Of a DNA stretch of 64,000 nt, positions 1-8,182 are shown one piece after another; position 1 is the stretch's first letter; every line of letters begins with the position of its first letter. Made by a program: the position numbers and the translations under genes. Under the pieces are notes generated by a model that had not been told where the DNA came from, did not search any database, and saw nothing but the letters and a program-made list of their open reading frames with translations. The stretch lies in assembly GCF_017487405.1 (NCBI RefSeq), contig NZ_CP062222.1, positions 1,721,001-1,785,000 of the forward strand. Direction: 5' to 3'. The stretch is from Brevundimonas goettingensis (GTDB lineage Bacteria; Pseudomonadota; Alphaproteobacteria; Caulobacterales; Caulobacteraceae).

Positions 1-371
1 ACCTTGCCGAATTGCGGCCGGTCGCGATGCCAGCCGATCCCCGCGCCGGGCCCGTACCGGTTGATCAGGACCTGGACGAGCGCCTCCGGCGGGACCTGGG
101 CCAGGTCGGCGGCGACCGCCCGGGCGGGCTCCAGGAAATCCGGGATCGGTTCGGCGGTCTCGACCCGGGCGCGTGTGAAGTCGTAGCGCCAGCCGAAATA
201 GACCACCTGCCGATGACCCTTGAAGCCGTGGAAGTCGAAGGCCTCGAACGGCAGGGTCTCGAACCGTCGCATCAGGTCCCGCTCGAGATCGCGCGAGATC
301 GCCTCGGGTCGATAGCTGAACCCTTCAGGTCCATAGGGCCCGGACGTCTGGAACAGATCCGTCTGTGTCAT
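1..371 (-). CDS. alkB: AlkB-like 2-oxoglutarate/Fe(II) dioxygenase (3' end outside window)
   Basis: The minus strand is open from an ATG at 371 to the window edge, giving the first 123 residues. AlkB-family enzymes oxidatively remove alkyl groups from bases in nucleic acid. The last visible stretch carries GWHRD, the H-x-D part of the Fe(II) site (His114, Asp116), preceded by an NRYGPG segment characteristic of AlkB-like proteins. The N-terminal part reads like the small AlkB homologues of alphaproteobacteria, about 190-200 aa in full, so roughly one third is missing. The distal His and the 2-oxoglutarate Arg lie outside the window. I see no LexA box in front of it. The family call is strong; which substrate it repairs cannot be told. 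Confidence 0.85.
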   Translation of the reverse strand, partial: MTQTDLFQTSGPYGPEGFSYRPEAISRDLERDLMRRFETLPFEAFDFHGFKGHRQVVYFGWRYDFTRARVETAEPIPDFLEPARAVAADLAQVPPEALVQVLINRYGPGAGIGWHRDRPQFGK

Positions 372-927
372 TGCGGGGAAGCGACCGCGGCCCGCAGCCC
401 GTTCCCGGCTCCCTCCGATAAAGCCACGCCCGCCCCAGGTCGATTGAGGTCCTGCGGATGCGGTCCCGAGATCGGACGTCGGCGAACGGGAGCCCCATCC
501 CGGTCCCGGCGGTCCCCCGGGTTCAGACCGATAGATCACCACACAAGGGATTTCATGCCGTCAGGAAAAGCCGGCAGGCAGGGGGGCTGCCAGGTCGGGC
601 CGGCTGACAGGCCGGTGATCGCGGTGACATCGGACGATTGACGCCCGCCCCGCGCCTTTGCCGGCGCGGGAGGGTCAACCAGGGTTCGGGGGGTTCTAGC
701 GTCGAGCCGCACGGCAGCCGATCCCCAGGCCCGGGGTTTGGCGCGGCTCCTGGTTGCATGCGCGGCTGATCGGGCTATATGGCGCCGGCGGGCAAATGGA
801 AGGCGTGAAAACCCGGCGTGCCGAGCCTGAAGCCTCAAAGCCATGAGCAGTTGGAGTCGGCTTCCTGACTTAGAAACCATCATCTCTCGCAGGGGTTCGG
901 GTTGGATCTGCACGAGGAAATTCAATC
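372..927. other. Intergenic stretch without a supported gene
   Basis: This 556-bp stretch separates the leftward AlkB gene from a rightward small gene. The open frames here give arginine- and proline-rich translations with no recognisable motif and look like by-products of high GC. A GC-rich hairpin (8-bp stem, CCCGCGCC pairing with GGCGCGGG, 649-670) has no T-run, so it is not a clear terminator. Promoters for both flanking genes should lie here, but I cannot place them with confidence. Confidence 0.5.
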
Positions 928-1140
928 ATGACCAAAACCCCTGCCGCCATCGATTCAAACGCCATGGGCGAATTGGCTCTGGCCCTTGTTCTGGAAGACC
1001 TGAAAGCACGCGAGGCCCGAGCGGATCTGGACGAGGGTCAGGCCCGGGAGATCCTGAGCGCCGCCCTGGAGCGGTTTCCCGCAGAGAGCCATCCGGAGCT
1101 TCATGCCCTGCTCGACTCCGAGGACTCGGAAACAGCATGA
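928..1140 (+). CDS. Small hypothetical protein, acidic and helical
   Basis: This 70-aa protein is acidic and rich in Ala, Glu and Leu, and predicted by eye to be mostly helical. It has no signal peptide, membrane segment or cysteine. A weak purine-rich GAGGAAA sits before the ATG. The stop overlaps the next start (ATGA at 1137-1140), which suggests co-translation with the following gene and supports both as real. I do not recognise a family. Confidence 0.55.
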   Translation: MTKTPAAIDSNAMGELALALVLEDLKAREARADLDEGQAREILSAALERFPAESHPELHALLDSEDSETA

Positions 1141-1433
1141 TCTACTTTGCCTTCCTGGATCATGGCGAGGCGGGCGACGCGTCCATGGCCCTTCTCCACG
1201 CGACCGCACCTGAGCCGGCCATGGAAGAAGCCCGCGATACGCTCAGGGCCAGTCCAGGATCGGCGAGCGCCCACGTCTTCGACGGAGACAGGTTCGTGGG
1301 CTCAGTCGATGCGCCGGCGTTCGGGTTCGCGGGGACCAACAATACAGATGGCTTCGAGGGCGCCGCCCTGTCCGGGGACCGGGCCGCGGCTCCGGGTCGC
1401 ACGGGCGGTCCGGCGTCGGTGGCGGCGGCCTAG
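1137..1433 (+). CDS. Small hypothetical protein translationally coupled to the preceding gene
   Basis: This is a 98-aa protein whose ATG overlaps the previous stop by 4 bp. The first ~70 residues have an ordered composition (MIYFAFLDHGEAG at the start, a HVFDGDRFVGS segment near residue 50). The C-terminal third is Gly/Ala-rich and probably disordered. Its stop lies almost on the end of the opposite-strand Crp/Fnr gene (convergent, 4-bp overlap). No family is recognised. The first half is more credible as coding than the tail. Confidence 0.5.
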   Translation: MIYFAFLDHGEAGDASMALLHATAPEPAMEEARDTLRASPGSASAHVFDGDRFVGSVDAPAFGFAGTNNTDGFEGAALSGDRAAAPGRTGGPASVAAA

Positions 1434-2146
1434 ACCGGCTCCCGGTGCAGGCGCAGATAGGTCGGATCGAACTCTGCTTCTCGCACCAGTCCAGGCCAGT
1501 CGAGAATCTCGATCCGCGATCCGGTCCAGGAGACCAGTCCCGCGCGGCGGATGTCGGAGACCAGCCGGTTGACGTGCACCGCGGACAATCCGAGGGCGTC
1601 GCCGAGCACCGGCTGCGACAGCGGCAGGTCGAAGGCGTGGTTCCGAGCCAGCCCGACCGTCTCCAGACGCAGATAAAGCTCGGCCAGCAGGTGAGCCAGA
1701 TGGCCCACGCCGCTGCGGCGCCCCATGGCCGTCAGCCATTGTCGATGAATCGCGGCGTCGATGATGGTGTCCAGCCACAACAGCCGGGTCAGATGGGGCC
1801 AGGACTCCGTGATCGCCCGAAGCTTCGCGTGCGGCGCATGAGCCACCACAACATCCGTGAGCGCGACCACTCCGTGATCCATCTGCTTCATCAAGAGACT
1901 GTGCAGATCGACGAAATCTCCCGTCACGCCGATCTGGGTGATCTGCCTGCCGCCGTCGCGCAGGGTGTTGTAACGCCCGACCAGGCCGGACAGGACGAGG
2001 GTGCTATGATTGGGCCGGCTGTGCTCCGTGACGACGTCCGCCGAGGCCGGGACCGTCCGTGGGGACTCCAGCAGATCGTGCAGAACCGCCTGCTCCTCCG
2101 GGGTCAGAACATCGCGGCGCGTCAATTTGTCGATCAGGGCGTTCAT
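1430..2146 (-). CDS. Crp/Fnr-family transcriptional regulator
   Basis: This 238-aa cytoplasmic regulator has an N-terminal cyclic-nucleotide-binding-like beta-roll (about residues 20-130) and a C-terminal winged helix. The recognition region LGDALGLSAVHVNRLVSDIR (about 175-195) is the standard Crp helix-turn-helix. The N-terminal domain lacks the cysteine cluster of Fnr, so an iron-sulfur cluster is unlikely; the ligand is unknown. It is translationally coupled (ATGA, 2143-2146) to the DUF6894 gene upstream. A second regulator of the same type lies 350 bp away on the same strand. Small regulators of this kind are common in stress and photosensory contexts of alphaproteobacteria, but the target is not evident. 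Confidence 0.85.
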   Translation of the reverse strand: MNALIDKLTRRDVLTPEEQAVLHDLLESPRTVPASADVVTEHSRPNHSTLVLSGLVGRYNTLRDGGRQITQIGVTGDFVDLHSLLMKQMDHGVVALTDVVVAHAPHAKLRAITESWPHLTRLLWLDTIIDAAIHRQWLTAMGRRSGVGHLAHLLAELYLRLETVGLARNHAFDLPLSQPVLGDALGLSAVHVNRLVSDIRRAGLVSWTGSRIEILDWPGLVREAEFDPTYLRLHREPV

Positions 2147-2394
2147 GGCGTCTGCGTCTCCGGCGGATCGCCCCGCGTAGCCCGCGTGGTCAGGGTGACC
2201 ACATGCCGAGAGTTCTCATCCAGAACGATCACGGAGAACTCACCGGTGTTCCAGAAACTCTCATCCTGATAGCGTAATATCTCTCCGAGCACAGCCAAAC
2301 CTTCGCGCCGCGCCGCCGCGTCGTCGTCCAGGATTTCGCCGGCATCGTCCCGGACGCAATGGCCGTCCTGGGTGTTGAAGAAGTATCGGGGCAT
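2143..2394 (-). CDS. DUF6894 family small protein
   Basis: The protein begins MPRYFFNTQDG and continues with a DDAGEILDDDAAARREGL segment, the hallmark of the DUF6894 family of short (80-90 aa) alphaproteobacterial proteins with a Phe/Tyr-rich first strand and an acidic Asp-Ala helix. No biochemical role is known to me. I chose the ATG at 2394 over the GTG at 2400 because family members start at MPRYFF. It overlaps the downstream Crp/Fnr gene by 4 bp, so the two form a small operon. Confidence 0.75.
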   Translation of the reverse strand: MPRYFFNTQDGHCVRDDAGEILDDDAAARREGLAVLGEILRYQDESFWNTGEFSVIVLDENSRHVVTLTTRATRGDPPETQTP

Positions 2395-2490
2395 GAACAC
2401 ACCGGGTTTGAGAAGGCTCAGGTCGTTTCGGGGACTCGCCCCGGGGCGTCGCCGAATGCAGGGAGCGACCTGAAAGGCAGGAGGTCGTCT

Positions 2491-3153
2491 CTAGTTCCGG
2501 TCCAGACGGGCGGCGCAGCCACAGCTCTCCGCGAGCAGAAGATTCCGGTCGTGAACAGCCACCTTTCCCCGGCCGACGCGGACCGCTCCTCGGCCCGCCA
2601 AATCGGCCAGCAACGCGCAGACGCTGGTCCTTTGCAGACCCGCCATGGCGGCCAACTGGCCCTGGGCGATACGGGCGACGCCGTCCGCCTCGGCCAGCGC
2701 CGCCACCCAGCCCGCGATACGCTGCGCGCCCCGATGGCGCACGGCGCATACGAGGGTCGTCCGACTCGCCGCCAGCTGCTGAGACAGCCAGAGCTCCGAG
2801 ACGTCCTGACGGACGTCTCTGCCGTAGCGCTCCTCGAGCGCCGCCAGGGGAATGTCCCGTACGACGCCGTCTGACATCCACCAGCCGTGGCTTGTCGGGC
2901 CGCCGAGCCGGGTTTCCGATTCCAGGATCTCGCCGGCTCGGACCAGGCCCGCGCACACGCCCGAATGCGCGGTTGTGCGGCAGACGACCCCTGACCTGAC
3001 GATCGTCAGAACGCCGCGGCGACCAGCCGCAAGGCGTGTACCTCGCGTCACGGTCCGGCTGGCGCCGAAGGCGTCGAGTTCCGGATCGAGAAGAAGGGAA
3101 AGTCCGTCGGCGGACCCGTCGCCCGTCGCTGCGGGAGCTACAGTGTCAAACAT
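2491..3153 (-). CDS. Crp/Fnr-like regulator with divergent sensor domain
   Basis: This protein of about 220 aa has a weakly conserved beta-roll in its first 120 residues. The C-terminal winged helix contains GQLAAMAGLQRTSVCALLAD (about residues 165-185), which aligns by eye with the Crp helix-turn-helix. Longer in-frame starts exist up to 3219, but ATG at 3153 overlaps the end of the upstream gene by 8 bp and gives a typical N-terminus. Near the C-terminus a CGC sequence provides two close cysteines. It resembles the 1430-2146 regulator in size, orientation and partner gene. Ligand and targets are unknown. Confidence 0.7.
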   Translation of the reverse strand: MFDTVAPAATGDGSADGLSLLLDPELDAFGASRTVTRGTRLAAGRRGVLTIVRSGVVCRTTAHSGVCAGLVRAGEILESETRLGGPTSHGWWMSDGVVRDIPLAALEERYGRDVRQDVSELWLSQQLAASRTTLVCAVRHRGAQRIAGWVAALAEADGVARIAQGQLAAMAGLQRTSVCALLADLAGRGAVRVGRGKVAVHDRNLLLAESCGCAARLDRN

Positions 3154-3373
3154 CCGGACGATGCGCCCGCCCGACCGCCAGGCGAACGGGATCACGTTGA
3201 AGACGGCGCACCTGCCCATCCATCCCCTCGAAGCTCACGGCGGCGAAGTTGTCGTCCATGAGAAGGCGCAGCTCGGCCAGAGCCGCGGCCTGTTCGTCAT
3301 CGGTCGCTGCGACCCACTCCAACTCCGGCTCATCGCTTCGGCGGGGCTGAAGCATGAAATGATAATCCGGCAT
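3146..3373 (-). CDS. Small DUF6894-like protein paired with a Crp/Fnr-like gene
   Basis: The protein starts MPDYHFMLQPRRSDEPELEW and has an acidic AATDDEQAAALAEL helix, a layout like the DUF6894 protein at 2143-2394 but more divergent. The start at 3373 is fixed by a very good Shine-Dalgarno (GGGAGGAACGC followed by ATG), which is stronger than anything in front of the upstream ATG at 3394. Its stop overlaps the start of the next regulator gene by 8 bp. Membership of DUF6894 is likely but not certain, and the function is unknown. Confidence 0.65.
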   Translation of the reverse strand: MPDYHFMLQPRRSDEPELEWVAATDDEQAAALAELRLLMDDNFAAVSFEGMDGQVRRLQRDPVRLAVGRAHRPDV

Positions 3374-3500
3374 GCGTTCCTCCCAAAAAATCATGGGTCG
3401 GTGTCGGCGTGTTTGGAGCCGCTCGCACTCTCAAATGATAAGGCGAACGGGGGCTGGAGCATGAATTCGCGACGTTCCAGAGAATAAGGTCACTCGCTCC

Positions 3501-3525
3501 GGAACGATGCGGCGCCGGGTCTGTT
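3501..3525 (+). promoter_or_regulatory. Putative EcfG (general stress sigma) promoter
   Basis: GGAAC (3501-3505), a 16-bp spacer, then TGTT (3522-3525) fits the alphaproteobacterial EcfG/SigT pattern GGAAC-N16-17-cGTT apart from the first -10 base. It ends 24 bp before the ATG of the alpha/beta hydrolase gene. The same arrangement occurs at 9344-9368 and 16153-16177. Confidence 0.5.
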
Positions 3526-3549
3526 GGTGGGGCCAGTCAGGATCCCTCA

Positions 3550-4725
3550 ATGCCCCTTATCCCTCTTCTCAAGCTGGTCTTCGGCCTGCTGTCCCTCCTC
3601 ATCCTGGGAACGGCGGTCTGGCTGTTCTGGACCTGGTGGGGCGGCTATCTGATCCCGGCCGACGACGGCGTCGGTCTGGTCTTCGTCCGCGACACCTGGC
3701 GTCTCTGGACCGGTCTGGGTCTGCTGGCCTTTTCCTTCATGGGGCGGCCGCTCGTTACGGTGCTCCTGGCCCGGAGCGACACCGACCCGTCGACCGCGCG
3801 CCGCGAGGACGGCGTCTTCATCGATGGCGTGGACGCGAGCCTCTATGTCGAGCGCCGCGGCGCCGGATCGGGGCTTCCGTTGGTCCTGACTCACGGCTGG
3901 GGGCTGGACAGCACCATCTGGGACTATGCCTCGCGGGCCCTCGGCGCCCGTCATCCGCTGGTGGTCTGGGATCTTCCCGGTCTCGGCCGTTCGAAGGTGA
4001 AACCATCCGGCGTCACCCTCCCCGCCTTCGCCGAGGATCTGCGCCGGGTTGTCATGAGCTCCAGCGACGGGCGCGTCGTCCTTGTCGGCCACAGCATCGG
4101 CGGCATGACCATCCAGACCCTGGTCCGCGACCGTCCGGATTTCGTGCGGGACCGCGTCGCCGGCGTGGTCCTGATCAACACCACCTACACCAATCCCCTT
4201 CGGACGATGATCGTCTCGCGCCTTCTCAGGGCCTTGCAGAAGCCCGTGCTTGAGCCCGTCTTTCATGTCATGGCCTGGCTTCAACCGCTCTTCTGGCTCG
4301 GCGCCTGGCAGGGCTACCTCAGCGGCTCGGCGCACATGGCCAACCGCCTCGGCTTCGGTCGCTATGTGACCCGCAGCCAACTAGAGCACACGACCCTGCT
4401 GGCGACCCGCAATCCGCCGGGCGTCCAGGCGCGCGGCAATCTGGCGATGTTCCACTGGGACGCGACCGGAGCCCTGCGTGACCTCGGCGTCCCCCTGCTG
4501 GTCCTCGGCGGTGAGGTCGACATCGTCACCAGGCCCGACGCCAGCAAGGTCATGGCCGCGGAGACGCCTGAAGCCGCTCTCGAGATGATCGACGGCGTCA
4601 ACCACATGGGCTTCCTGGAGCGAGCGGACAGCTACCACCTCGCCATCGAGACCTTCGTCGCGTCCCTGCCCGCCCCCGTCGACCTGCAACCACCCGGCCT
4701 CGGAGTCGTGACCGCTCTCCGGTGA
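3550..4725 (+). CDS. Membrane-anchored alpha/beta hydrolase
   Basis: This 391-aa protein has two hydrophobic N-terminal segments (about residues 3-25 and 48-72), then an alpha/beta-hydrolase fold. Family features are LTHGWG at the oxyanion position, GHSIGG with nucleophile Ser182, a late Asp in LGGEVDIVTRPD and His in DGVNHMGF. Substrate is not predictable; such anchored hydrolases act on esters, lipids or epoxides. AGGA before the ATG gives a good ribosome site. It is preceded by an EcfG-type promoter and followed after 39 bp by the Mfd-like gene, so it may head that stress-linked transcript. Confidence 0.8.
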   Translation: MPLIPLLKLVFGLLSLLILGTAVWLFWTWWGGYLIPADDGVGLVFVRDTWRLWTGLGLLAFSFMGRPLVTVLLARSDTDPSTARREDGVFIDGVDASLYVERRGAGSGLPLVLTHGWGLDSTIWDYASRALGARHPLVVWDLPGLGRSKVKPSGVTLPAFAEDLRRVVMSSSDGRVVLVGHSIGGMTIQTLVRDRPDFVRDRVAGVVLINTTYTNPLRTMIVSRLLRALQKPVLEPVFHVMAWLQPLFWLGAWQGYLSGSAHMANRLGFGRYVTRSQLEHTTLLATRNPPGVQARGNLAMFHWDATGALRDLGVPLLVLGGEVDIVTRPDASKVMAAETPEAALEMIDGVNHMGFLERADSYHLAIETFVASLPAPVDLQPPGLGVVTALR

Positions 4726-4764
4726 CCCCTCGCGACATCTCAGCCGGTCCGGCGGCTGATCCTC

Positions 4765-7700
4765 ATGATGAAACCGATTGTCCCGCCTATGTCCTCTTCT
4801 CTGTCCGACCAGACGACCGTCCCGATCATCGGCGAACTCTCACTCGTCGACGGACCGATACCGGCCGACATCACCGATCCGCCGCGCAAGGCCCCGGCTG
4901 CGGCGGTCGCGGCGCGGCTGACGGAGGAACTTGCTGATCATCCGGGCGACCTCGTCTTTTTGGCGACGAACGAGCGGCGGGCCGATGAGATCGCCTCGGC
5001 CCTGGGCGCGCTCGGATCCGCGACAGCGGCGGACATTCTGGTCCTGCCGCCGTGGGATTGCCTTCCCTACGACCGCGCCGCCCCGTCCCGCGAGAGCATG
5101 GGGCGGCGGATGGCGGTTCTGGCAGCGTTGAAGGCTCCTGAGGCGGACCTGAAGCGCTGGGTGGTGACCAGCCCCGAGGCCGCCATGCAGCGCACGCCGC
5201 CGCACGACGTGGTCGGCCACGCCTTTCGCGTACACGTCGGCGATACGCTGGATCGGGCGGCGCTAACGGTGTTCGCGCGGAACTGGGGCTATGTGACGGA
5301 CGACCGTATCGACGAGCCCGGCGAAATCGCCCTGATGGGCGAGGTCGTCGATGTCTATCCGCCCGCCGCCGCCGGCCCGTTCAGGATCTCACTGTCAGAA
5401 GACGACGTCATCCAGTCGATCAAGGCGTTCGACGCGGTCAGCCAGCGCAGCGGCGAGGAGGTCTCGTCCCTGCGACTGGATCCGGCCAACGAACGCCGGT
5501 TAGGCGAGAACGAGGACGAGGATTTCGACACCACGGGTCTGGAGCACCGCCTGTCGGAACGCTACGACGGCCTGTCCAGCATGTTCGAATTCCTGCCGTC
5601 CGCAACGATCCGTCATGAGGCCGGTGTGGACACCCGCATCGCCCGGATCGACTCCCAGATCGCCGAGGCCTTCGAGGCCCGGCGCGCCTTCGGCGACACG
5701 GACGGCCTGCGTCCGTTGCCGCCCACAAGTCTATACCTGACGACTGAAGAGATGATGGCCGACCTGTCGAGGTCCGAGGTCCTGTCCGTAAAGGGCGTGA
5801 CGCCGGCCCCGAAGTTTGCGCGGGAGAAGGCGTCGGGTCCCGCGCTCAGGGCCTTTATCAAGGAACAGCGTGAAGCGGACCGCCGTGTCGTCCTCGTCGG
5901 CCTGCCTCACGAACTCCGGGTCGTCAGCCGTTTGTTGAAGCGCAGCGGCGTCGAGGCGCCGCAGAGCATCGCGTCCTGGGACGAAGCCCGCAAGGCGTCA
6001 CCGGGCGCCCTGACCGCCCTGACGGCGGACCTGGATCAGGGGTTTGTCGACGACCGGCAGGCCCTGGTGGTGATCACCCCCTCGGACGTCACCGGCGGCC
6101 GCATCGCGCGGGCGACCGCAGCGACGACCAACCCCTTCGGCGAGACGGAACTCCGGGCCGGCGACGTCGTGATCCACGAGGACCACGGGCTGGGCGTCCT
6201 GCAGGCGCTGGAGATGATCGAGGCCGACGGCGTGGAGCGTGACGTCCTGCGGCTGGAGTATCACGGCGGGGCGACGGTGCTGGCGCCCATTGAGGCCTTC
6301 TCGCGCATCTGGCGCTATGGTTCCGAGGCCGGTGCGGTAACGCTCGACAGGCTGAACACCCAGGGCTGGATCAAGCGACGCGCCGAGGTCAGCGCCCGGA
6401 TCGACGAGACGGCGGCGGTCATGGTCGAACAGGCCCGGGCCCGCGCCGCCCTCTCGACGCCCGCTATCGCGCCGCCGCGCGCAGCCTATGAGAAATTCGC
6501 CGCCGGCTTCCCCTTCCCCGAGTCAGCGGACCAGATGGCGGCGATCGAGGCTGTCGTCGGCGACCTGGCCTCCGGCAAGCCGATGAACCGGCTGGTCTGC
6601 GGGGACGTCGGGTTTGGCAAGACAGAGGTCGCCCTGCGGGCCGCCGCCGTCGTCGCCTTGTCCGGCCGACAGGTCATGATCGTGGCGCCGACCACGGTCC
6701 TCGCCCGCCAGCATTACTCTCTCTTCAAGAGGCGCTTCGAAGAGGCCGGGATCGCCGTCGGGCAGCTGTCGCGGATGACCGACAGCGCGGAAGCCCGCAA
6801 GGTGAAAGCGGGTCTGGCGGATGGCTCTCTCCGGGTCGTGGTCGGCACCCAGGCCCTCGCGTCGGAAAGCTTGTCCTTCGCCGATCTGGGTCTTGTGGTG
6901 ATCGACGAAGAGCACCGCTTCGGGGCAAAGATGAAGGCAGAGCTGTCGGCGCGCGCCCCCCACGTCCTGGGGCTCACCGCCACCCCGATCCCCCGCACTC
7001 TGCAGGGCGCCATGGTCGGGATCCAGGATGTCAGCGTCATCGCCAGTCCGCCGGCGCGACGGCGGCCGATCCGCACCTTCCTGACCGATTTCGACGCCGG
7101 CTCGGTGCGGATCGCGCTGATGCGGGAAGCCGCCCGTGGCGGACAGAGCTTCGTTGTCGCGCCCCGCATCGAGGACCTCGGGGCGTTGCAGCAGCAGCTT
7201 TCGAAACTGGTCCCGGAACTCAAGGTCGTCGTCGCCCACGGGGAACTGTCTCCCGACGACATGGATGCGGTGATGACCGGCTTCGCGGCGGGCGATGGCG
7301 ACGTCCTGCTGGCGACCAATATCATCGAGAACGGCCTGGACGTGCCGCGCGCCAACACCATTCTGGTCTGGCGACCGGACCGGTTCGGTCTCGCACAGCT
7401 GCACCAGCTGCGCGGACGGGTCGGGCGCGGCCGGCGGCAGGGCTACGCCTATCTGCTCAGCGACCCGCAGGCGCCGTTGTCGGAGAACACCCTGTCGCGG
7501 CTGCAGACGCTGGAGGCGCTGGACCGGCTGGGCTCGGGCTTCGCCATCAGCGCGCGAGACCTCGACCTCCGGGGCGGCGGCGACCTCGTCGGCGACGAAC
7601 AGGCCGGCCACATCCGCCTGATCGGCGCCAGCCTGTATCAGCGGGTGCTGGGACGGGCGCTCAAGATCGCGCGCGGCGAGCCGGCCCTCGATCTGGCGCC

Positions 7701-8118
7701 GCCCAAACTCAATCTGACCTCAGCGGGGTATTTGCCCGTCGACTACGTCCCCGACCCGACCACCCGCATCAACCTTTACGCCCGCCTCGCCCGGCTGACG
7801 GCGGTCGAGGACATCGACGCCTTCCACGAAGAGATCGAGGACCGGTTCGGCCCCCTGCCGGAGGGCGCGTCACTGCTGTTGAGCGCCGCCCGTCTGACGG
7901 CCCTCGCGCTCGCCGCGGGAGTGACGGATATCACCTCGGGGCCCAAGGCCACCGCCTTCACGGTCAGCCCAATCGTTGCGAAGTCGCTTGCCGACACCCT
8001 CGCCCTGACGCCCCAACGAAGGTGGTCGAAGGACCGGTTGATCGTCGACGCCGATGGGGCCACGCCTCATGACCCCGCCTTCGTGGAGACTGTACTGACA
8101 GAGCTGGCCTCCGCATGA
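4765..8118 (+). CDS. Mfd-like transcription-repair coupling translocase
   Basis: At 1117 aa this is slightly shorter than typical Mfd. It has the UvrB-like N-terminal module (ILVLPPWDCLPYDRAAPSRE), a CarD-like RNA-polymerase-interaction domain (GDVVIHEDHGLGVL, about residues 470-540), then a superfamily 2 motor. Walker A is GDVGFGKTE (from ~613), motif II DEEH (Asp714), then TATPIPRTLQ, HQLRGRVGR and the TRCF C-terminal domain. Mfd displaces stalled RNA polymerase and recruits UvrA for strand-specific repair. Its position in a sugar-nucleotide/glycosyltransferase cluster is unlike housekeeping mfd, so it could be a second, specialised copy. Whether another mfd exists cannot be told. The start is uncertain (ATGs at 4765, 4768 and 4789). 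Confidence 0.8.
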   Translation: MMKPIVPPMSSSLSDQTTVPIIGELSLVDGPIPADITDPPRKAPAAAVAARLTEELADHPGDLVFLATNERRADEIASALGALGSATAADILVLPPWDCLPYDRAAPSRESMGRRMAVLAALKAPEADLKRWVVTSPEAAMQRTPPHDVVGHAFRVHVGDTLDRAALTVFARNWGYVTDDRIDEPGEIALMGEVVDVYPPAAAGPFRISLSEDDVIQSIKAFDAVSQRSGEEVSSLRLDPANERRLGENEDEDFDTTGLEHRLSERYDGLSSMFEFLPSATIRHEAGVDTRIARIDSQIAEAFEARRAFGDTDGLRPLPPTSLYLTTEEMMADLSRSEVLSVKGVTPAPKFAREKASGPALRAFIKEQREADRRVVLVGLPHELRVVSRLLKRSGVEAPQSIASWDEARKASPGALTALTADLDQGFVDDRQALVVITPSDVTGGRIARATAATTNPFGETELRAGDVVIHEDHGLGVLQALEMIEADGVERDVLRLEYHGGATVLAPIEAFSRIWRYGSEAGAVTLDRLNTQGWIKRRAEVSARIDETAAVMVEQARARAALSTPAIAPPRAAYEKFAAGFPFPESADQMAAIEAVVGDLASGKPMNRLVCGDVGFGKTEVALRAAAVVALSGRQVMIVAPTTVLARQHYSLFKRRFEEAGIAVGQLSRMTDSAEARKVKAGLADGSLRVVVGTQALASESLSFADLGLVVIDEEHRFGAKMKAELSARAPHVLGLTATPIPRTLQGAMVGIQDVSVIASPPARRRPIRTFLTDFDAGSVRIALMREAARGGQSFVVAPRIEDLGALQQQLSKLVPELKVVVAHGELSPDDMDAVMTGFAAGDGDVLLATNIIENGLDVPRANTILVWRPDRFGLAQLHQLRGRVGRGRRQGYAYLLSDPQAPLSENTLSRLQTLEALDRLGSGFAISARDLDLRGGGDLVGDEQAGHIRLIGASLYQRVLGRALKIARGEPALDLAPPKLNLTSAGYLPVDYVPDPTTRINLYARLARLTAVEDIDAFHEEIEDRFGPLPEGASLLLSAARLTALALAAGVTDITSGPKATAFTVSPIVAKSLADTLALTPQRRWSKDRLIVDADGATPHDPAFVETVLTELASA

Positions 8119-8182
8119 AGACCCGTGAGGACCGCCAACCCGAGCCGAACACACCCGATCAGTATCCTTTGCGCACCACTCC

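Noticed and set aside
372..640. A LexA box controlling the AlkB gene
   Set aside because: Isolated GAAC and GTTC occur, but no pair has the 7-bp spacing in the same orientation.
12..641. A 209-codon plus-strand open frame at the left edge
   Set aside because: It lies opposite the AlkB coding region, and its second half is proline- and arginine-rich. The minus-strand AlkB motif is decisive.
536..925. A 129-codon minus-strand open frame in the 372-927 gap
   Set aside because: Arg- and Pro-rich translation, no ribosome site and no domain; not listed as a gene.
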